Shown here: piece after piece, positions 59,635 to 64,000 of the stretch
How positions within the stretch are numbered: position 1 is the first letter of the stretch
Layout of the letters: each line of letters begins with the position of its first letter
Assembly (NCBI RefSeq): GCF_000722635.1
Contig: NZ_JOKH01000001.1
Coordinates: 788,478-852,477, forward strand
Length of the DNA stretch: 64,000 nucleotides
Source: Endozoicomonas numazuensis
GTDB taxonomy: Bacteria; Pseudomonadota; Gammaproteobacteria; Pseudomonadales; Endozoicomonadaceae
Direction of reading: 5' to 3'
Program-made: the position numbers and the translations under genes
The notes under the pieces: model-generated
Database searches by the model: none
Told to the model about the DNA's origin: nothing
Seen by the model: only the letters and a program-made list of their open reading frames with translations

Positions 59635-61671
59635 ATGCGCCGACTCAACCAAGCTTTTTATCGCTATTTATCCAGCCTTTCCCTCAGTAGAAAACTGCTG
59701 GGTGGATTAATCAGTGTCGTATTGGCCATTGCCATCATTGCCACAGGAGTGGTGATGATCTCGGCTTATTTGATGTCTAAACATTATTTCCTTCCGGCCA
59801 ATGTACAGGCTGTCGTCAAGATACTGTCTGAAGATGCTGTACTGATGTCATTAACCGGCAATGTCACCCGTGCTGAACAAACCCTTTCTGCGGCCAGTGA
59901 ATATTCACAGATTCGCGCTTTGGCCGTTTACAACCCGGAGGGCGAACTCCACGCTTTTTACAATAGCCTGCCCGAAAAATTCATCATACCGCCACAGGCT
60001 CCTGAGCGCGTTGAGTCCGAATTTCAATTTATGGCTCATGTTGAAAAGATGCCCGGGCAAGAGTACACCCTGTTCATTCAGGCAGACCCTTCCCTGCCCC
60101 TGTTCTTTTTTAACTTCATGAGCCTGGCAGGCCTGCTGATTCTGTTCGTTTTTGCCTTACTGACCTTTCTGGTAACCCGTTTTATTCGCCGCTTTGTCAC
60201 ATTGCCCGTTCTTCACTTGATTCGGGTCGCTAAAAAAGTGTCTGAACAAGAAAACTATGAGATCAGGGCCAGACGATTTCATAAAGATGAAATTGGCTCT
60301 TTGGCAGAAACCTTCAATACCATGCTGCAGCGCATTGCTGTCCGCGACCAGCAGTTAACAGAAGAAAAAGACAAAGCTGAAAAAGCAGGCGCGCAAGCTC
60401 AGCAGATGGCAGCTCAGATGCGACTCAGCAACGAGGAGCTGGAACGGGAAATGGTGGTTAGACACCAGATTGAAATAAAACTGACACGCTTTCAGGACTA
60501 TCTCAACAACATCATTGACTCCATGCCGTCTGCACTGGTGGCCGTAGATAATCAGTTGAATGTTAACCAATGCAATTCTGAAGCAGCCCGATTGGCCAGA
60601 CTGCCTTTCAGCCAGATCATCGGCCAGCCTTTGGACCACGCGCTGCCCTTTCTCTACCAATGCCAGAATCAGATTAATAGAACTCTGGCTGAACAAACGG
60701 CTCAGCATGTCGAAAAGCTGCCGGTCAGACTGGAAGATTCAGAAATCTACCTGGATCTTGTGATTTACCCATTGAGTGGGGATGACACCCCCGGAGCAGT
60801 GATAAGAATTGACAACATCACTCAGCGCCTGAGACTGGAAGAAATGATGGTACAGACAGAAAAGATGATGTCAGTAGGTGGACTGGCAGCGGGTATGGCC
60901 CATGAAATCAACAACCCCTTAGGCGCTATTATCCAGAACACACAGAACATACGACGTAGACTGTCCAAAAGTTTGCCTGCCAATCAGGCAGCGGCAGAAG
61001 AAAAAGATATTTCTCTTGAAGCCATTAACCAGTATCTGGAAGAGCGAGGCATCGTTCGTTTTCTGGAGAATATTCAGGATGCCGGGGTTCGCGCCTCCAA
61101 AATCGTCTCGAACATGCTGCTTTTCAGCCGTGGCGGAGAGCGCGCATTATCTCCTACCCCACTGACCGACCTGATTGAACGCACTATTGAAATTGCTGCC
61201 AGTGATTTCAACCTTCAGAAAGGACTCGACTTCATGCAGATTCGGGTTCACAAGGAGTTGGACCCAACGCTTCAGGACGTCCCCTGTATTGCCAGCGAAA
61301 TTCAGCAGGTGCTGCTAAATCTTTTGAAAAACGCTGCCTTTGCCATCAATCATCGCAAGGATAAAACAGAAATAGGCCAGATCACCCTGCGAACAACCAA
61401 AGAAGATGACCGGGTCATGATTACTGTAGGAGACAATGGTTGTGGTATGGAAAGCCAGGTACGCAAGCGAATCTTTGAACCTTTTTACACCACCAAAGAA
61501 GTGGGTAAAGGTACCGGACTTGGCCTTTCTGTGTCCTACTTTATTATCACCACCCACCACAAAGGCAATATGAGTGTGTTTTCAGTACCGGGTAAAGGTT
61601 CCGAGTTCACCATCACCCTGCCTTTGGATAGCAAGACGATCACCAGCCCTGTCTGCGAGCTGCCCGATTAA
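59635..61671 (+). CDS. PAS-containing sensor histidine kinase
   Basis: 678 residues. Transmembrane helix at about 20-45, periplasmic sensor to about 155, second transmembrane helix at about 160-183, HAMP (about 185-238), coiled coil, PAS (about 285-390), then HisKA with the phospho-acceptor His423 in AAGMAHEINNPLG. The ATPase part has N-box NLLKNAAFAIN, G1 GDNGCGM and G2 GTGLGLSVS. No response regulator gene is adjacent, so the partner lies elsewhere. Confidence 0.92.
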   Translation: MRRLNQAFYRYLSSLSLSRKLLGGLISVVLAIAIIATGVVMISAYLMSKHYFLPANVQAVVKILSEDAVLMSLTGNVTRAEQTLSAASEYSQIRALAVYNPEGELHAFYNSLPEKFIIPPQAPERVESEFQFMAHVEKMPGQEYTLFIQADPSLPLFFFNFMSLAGLLILFVFALLTFLVTRFIRRFVTLPVLHLIRVAKKVSEQENYEIRARRFHKDEIGSLAETFNTMLQRIAVRDQQLTEEKDKAEKAGAQAQQMAAQMRLSNEELEREMVVRHQIEIKLTRFQDYLNNIIDSMPSALVAVDNQLNVNQCNSEAARLARLPFSQIIGQPLDHALPFLYQCQNQINRTLAEQTAQHVEKLPVRLEDSEIYLDLVIYPLSGDDTPGAVIRIDNITQRLRLEEMMVQTEKMMSVGGLAAGMAHEINNPLGAIIQNTQNIRRRLSKSLPANQAAAEEKDISLEAINQYLEERGIVRFLENIQDAGVRASKIVSNMLLFSRGGERALSPTPLTDLIERTIEIAASDFNLQKGLDFMQIRVHKELDPTLQDVPCIASEIQQVLLNLLKNAAFAINHRKDKTEIGQITLRTTKEDDRVMITVGDNGCGMESQVRKRIFEPFYTTKEVGKGTGLGLSVSYFIITTHHKGNMSVFSVPGKGSEFTITLPLDSKTITSPVCELPD

Positions 61672-61921
61672 ACTTAGCTTCAAAACTTTGTAGGCGTATT
61701 CACCCCAGAGTTGTTTATAATCTCAGCCAATCGTTTATCATTTCCAGCCAAACACGACTGACAGCCTCTGGTATCCATAGTAGTGCCAGTAGTAGTGCCA
61801 GTACTAGTGCCAGTACTAGTGCCAGTACTAGTGCCAGAAATTTAAACTGAACTGCCACGAGCGATAGAAATCGTCTTTCATCGCCCTGGTGATGAAAGAT
61901 ATCTCACGAAAAAGAGCCAAC
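61672..61921. other. Intergenic stretch with tandem repeat before nadC
   Basis: Contains the 12-bp tandem repeat at 61781-61837 and a short inverted repeat around 61878-61897 (TTTCATCGCCCTGGTGATGAAAG), which could be a hairpin in the nadC leader. No gene is seen. Confidence 0.5.
61781..61837 (+). repeat. 12-bp tandem repeat, almost five units
   Basis: TAGTGCCAGTAC repeated 4.75 times (first unit TAGTGCCAGTAG). Copy number could vary between strains. Confidence 0.9.
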
Positions 61922-62788
61922 ATGCAGCCCCAGGACAATCTCTCTTCTGATCTGACCGAAACCATCCAGACCAATGTACGCCACGCTCTGGAAGAAGATA
62001 TCGGCTCAGGCGACATCACTGCCTCCCTGATCCCTGCAGACCAGATCGCCAAGGGCCGCATCCTCTGCCGGGAATCTGCTATTATTGCTGGTCGCCCCTG
62101 GTTTGACGAAGTCTTCAGACAGATTGATCCTTCTGTCACTCTGAACTGGCAAGTCAAAGAAGGTGAGCAGGTTAAAGCCGATCAGGTACTGGTTTATATG
62201 GAAGGTTCAGCCCGCAGTTTATTGACGGGCGAACGTGCTGCCATGAACTTTCTTCAGACTCTTTCTGGCACCGCTACTCGTTGTTATTACTATGTTAATC
62301 TGGTCAAAGAAACCGACGTTCGGTTGCTGGACACCCGTAAAACCCTGCCCGGTCTTCGTCTTGCCCAGAAGTATGCTGTCAAAACTGGTGGATGCCATAA
62401 CCATCGAATCGGTCTTTATGATGCCTTCCTGATTAAGGAAAACCATATTGCCGCCTGCGGTGGTATTGAGCAGGCTGTAAACACTGCCCGCGAAATAGCT
62501 CCAGGCAAACCTGTGGAAATTGAGGTTGAGAATATGGAAGAGTTCCAACTGGCTCGCAGCGCGGGTGCCGACATCATCATGCTGGATAACTTCCCCTTGG
62601 AAACGCTTCGTGAAACCGTTGAGCTGAACAAAACCCTGCCTTCCCCTCAGCCAAAACTGGAAGCGTCCGGAGGCATCACTGACGAGCGCCTGCCTGTCAT
62701 CGCCGCCACCGGAGTCGACTTTATTTCCATTGGTACTCTCACCAAAGATATACAATCCATTGACCTGTCCATGAGACTGGTTGATTAA
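61922..62788 (+). CDS. nadC: Quinolinate phosphoribosyltransferase (nicotinate-nucleotide pyrophosphorylase, carboxylating)
   Basis: 288 residues from the ATG at 61922; an in-frame GTG at 61889 would extend it. [69 protein letters not shown] (active site) and [23 protein letters not shown] are NadC signatures. It converts quinolinate and PRPP to nicotinate mononucleotide in NAD synthesis. Confidence 0.95.
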   Translation: MQPQDNLSSDLTETIQTNVRHALEEDIGSGDITASLIPADQIAKGRILCRESAIIAGRPWFDEVFRQIDPSVTLNWQVKEGEQVKADQVLVYMEGSARSLLTGERAAMNFLQTLSGTATRCYYYVNLVKETDVRLLDTRKTLPGLRLAQKYAVKTGGCHNHRIGLYDAFLIKENHIAACGGIEQAVNTAREIAPGKPVEIEVENMEEFQLARSAGADIIMLDNFPLETLRETVELNKTLPSPQPKLEASGGITDERLPVIAATGVDFISIGTLTKDIQSIDLSMRLVD

Positions 62789-62790
62789 AC

Positions 62791-62852
62791 ACAGTCCTGA
62801 ACGAATACAGTCCTGAACGAATACAGTCCTGAACAAATACAGTCCTGAACGA
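62791..62852 (+). repeat. 16-bp tandem repeat, about four units
   Basis: ACAGTCCTGAACGAAT repeated nearly four times (third unit with AACAAAT), between nadC and galE. Confidence 0.9.
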
Positions 62853-62881
62853 GTAAAAAGCTGAAAAAGGAGCGACAGACT

Positions 62882-63898
62882 ATGGGTAAAATTCTGGTCA
62901 CTGGTGGCGCAGGCTATATCGGTAGTCACACCTGCCTGGAATTATTAAACGACGACTACGAAATAGTCGTTCTGGATAACCTCAGTAACAGCAGCGAAGA
63001 GTCGCTGCGCCGGGTTCAGGACATCACCGGAAAAACACTGGAGCTGGTTAAAGGCGATATTCGAGATCGTGCCCTGCTGGATTCATTGTTTCAACAGCAC
63101 AACTTTGAGTCGGTGATTCACTTTGCTGGCCTGAAAGCGGTGGGTGAGTCCTGTGAAATTCCGCTCGACTACTACGACAACAATGTGTACGGCACGATTG
63201 TGCTGTGTCAGGCCATGCAAGCCGCCAATGTCAAAAGCATTGTATTCAGTTCTTCTGCCACGGTTTATGGCGACCCTGCCACTCTTCCCATTACGGAAGA
63301 CTTTCCCCTGAGTGCTACCAACCCTTATGGCCGCTCAAAACTGATTGTGGAAGAAGTCCTGGAAGATCTCTATAAATCAGACAATGAGTGGAGCATAGCT
63401 CTGCTTCGTTATTTCAACCCAGCCGGTGCTCACTCCTCTGGTCGTATCGGCGAAAACCCCAACGACATCCCCAACAACCTCATGCCTTATGTGACTCAGG
63501 TTGCCATCGGTAAACTGGAAAAGCTAAGAGTGTTCGGTGACGACTACCCAACCGTGGATGGCACCGGTGTCCGTGACTACATCCATGTGGTTGACCTGTC
63601 TCTGGGTCATGTCAAAACCATTAAAAAACTTCGTACGACGAAAGGCGTACATACCTGGAACCTGGGCGTTGGCAAAGGGTACAGCGTACTGGAAATGGTC
63701 GCAGCTTTTGAACAGGCTTCAGGAAAAGACGTTCCCTATGAAATCACCCCTCGCCGCTCCGGCGATATAGCCGCCTGCTACGCCAATTCCGAAAAAGCCT
63801 TGAAAGAACTGGGCTGGAAAGCCGAACGCGGGTTGGAAGAAATGGTCACAGACGCCTGGCGCTGGCAGTCAGACAATCCGAATGGATACAGTCAATAA
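62882..63898 (+). CDS. galE: UDP-glucose 4-epimerase
   Basis: 338 residues. GGAGYIGSH (NAD-binding), [10 protein letters not shown], catalytic Tyr/Lys in [11 protein letters not shown], and [18 protein letters not shown] are GalE signatures, with the usual length. AAAGGAG lies 8 bases before the ATG. Interconverts UDP-glucose and UDP-galactose for surface polysaccharides. Confidence 0.96.
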   Translation: MGKILVTGGAGYIGSHTCLELLNDDYEIVVLDNLSNSSEESLRRVQDITGKTLELVKGDIRDRALLDSLFQQHNFESVIHFAGLKAVGESCEIPLDYYDNNVYGTIVLCQAMQAANVKSIVFSSSATVYGDPATLPITEDFPLSATNPYGRSKLIVEEVLEDLYKSDNEWSIALLRYFNPAGAHSSGRIGENPNDIPNNLMPYVTQVAIGKLEKLRVFGDDYPTVDGTGVRDYIHVVDLSLGHVKTIKKLRTTKGVHTWNLGVGKGYSVLEMVAAFEQASGKDVPYEITPRRSGDIAACYANSEKALKELGWKAERGLEEMVTDAWRWQSDNPNGYSQ

Positions 63899-63901
63899 AA
63901 A

Positions 63902-63930
63902 AGATGGGGCGAAAGCCCCATTTTTCATTC
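63902..63930 (+). terminator. Rho-independent terminator of galE
   Basis: ATGGGGC-GAAA-GCCCCAT followed by TTTT, directly after the galE stop codon. Confidence 0.92.
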
Positions 63931-64000
63931 TGATAAGTATCTGGTCCGTTGCTTGCGCATATTCCGGCGAGTGGATTTTTTCATCCTTCAAGGCGCAACG

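Noticed and set aside
61781-61837. Tandem repeats near nadC as a CRISPR array
   Set aside because: Units are 12 and 16 bases without spacers and there are no cas genes; these are simple tandem repeats.

Overview
The window looks like a chromosomal segment of a gammaproteobacterium, probably an Oceanospirillales/Endozoicomonadaceae-type host-associated marine bacterium. This rests on the mix of housekeeping genes (groES-groEL with fxsA upstream, roxA, ampG, yajQ, nadC, galE), two DUF481 outer-membrane proteins, a secreted effector-like protein and many dispersed repeats. No rRNA or tRNA gene and no CRISPR array was seen, so the genus is an inference.

Layout. Positions 1-2930 hold accessory DNA: a small membrane protein, two attC-like (integron cassette) relics, an antitoxin followed by a PIN toxin broken by one in-frame stop, and a decayed IS1595-type insertion sequence. 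Positions 3036-8200 hold roxA, a dead TnpB fragment, a haem-oxygenase-like di-iron oxidase candidate, a disordered effector-like protein, and a group II intron relic (7000-8100) with an IS21 istB fragment inside it. Positions 8210-13877 hold groEL, groES (behind a sigma-32-like promoter), fxsA, a secreted HAD-family protein with a decayed paralogue fragment, and hugZ (haem utilisation) behind a promoter overlapped by a good Fur box.

Positions 14126-49068 are one complete Mu/B3-type transposable prophage of 34,943 bp. It starts with TGTA and ends with TACA, has related inverted ends, and is flanked by the 5-bp target duplication CGATC. Read from its left end (right side of the window) it encodes a CI-like repressor and a divergent Ner-like regulator, a DDE transposase and its AAA+ partner, an early block of small regulators, DUF3164, GemA and Mor, then lysis genes (GH108 endolysin, holin), terminase, portal, MuF head protein, protease/scaffold, capsid, tail tube, tail chaperones, tape measure, baseplate/tip proteins and a tail fibre. 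Four features stand out: a MuF head protein with a C-terminal HExxH metallopeptidase-like domain followed by a small possible immunity gene; an isolated cargo gene with a transmembrane segment; a scaffold gene nested in the protease; and a textbook -1 ribosomal frameshift signal joining the two tail-chaperone genes.

Positions 49074-64000 are chromosomal: an SDR oxidoreductase, the two DUF481 genes, an alkyltransferase-like protein, an AmpG permease, a catalytically dead trypsin-like protein, YajQ, dodecin, a methyltransferase, a PanE-like reductase, a PAS histidine kinase, nadC and galE. This part carries three copies of a 162-bp MITE with 19-bp terminal inverted repeats (two of them with TA target duplications), three copies of a ~68-bp palindromic repeat, and short tandem repeats on both sides of nadC.
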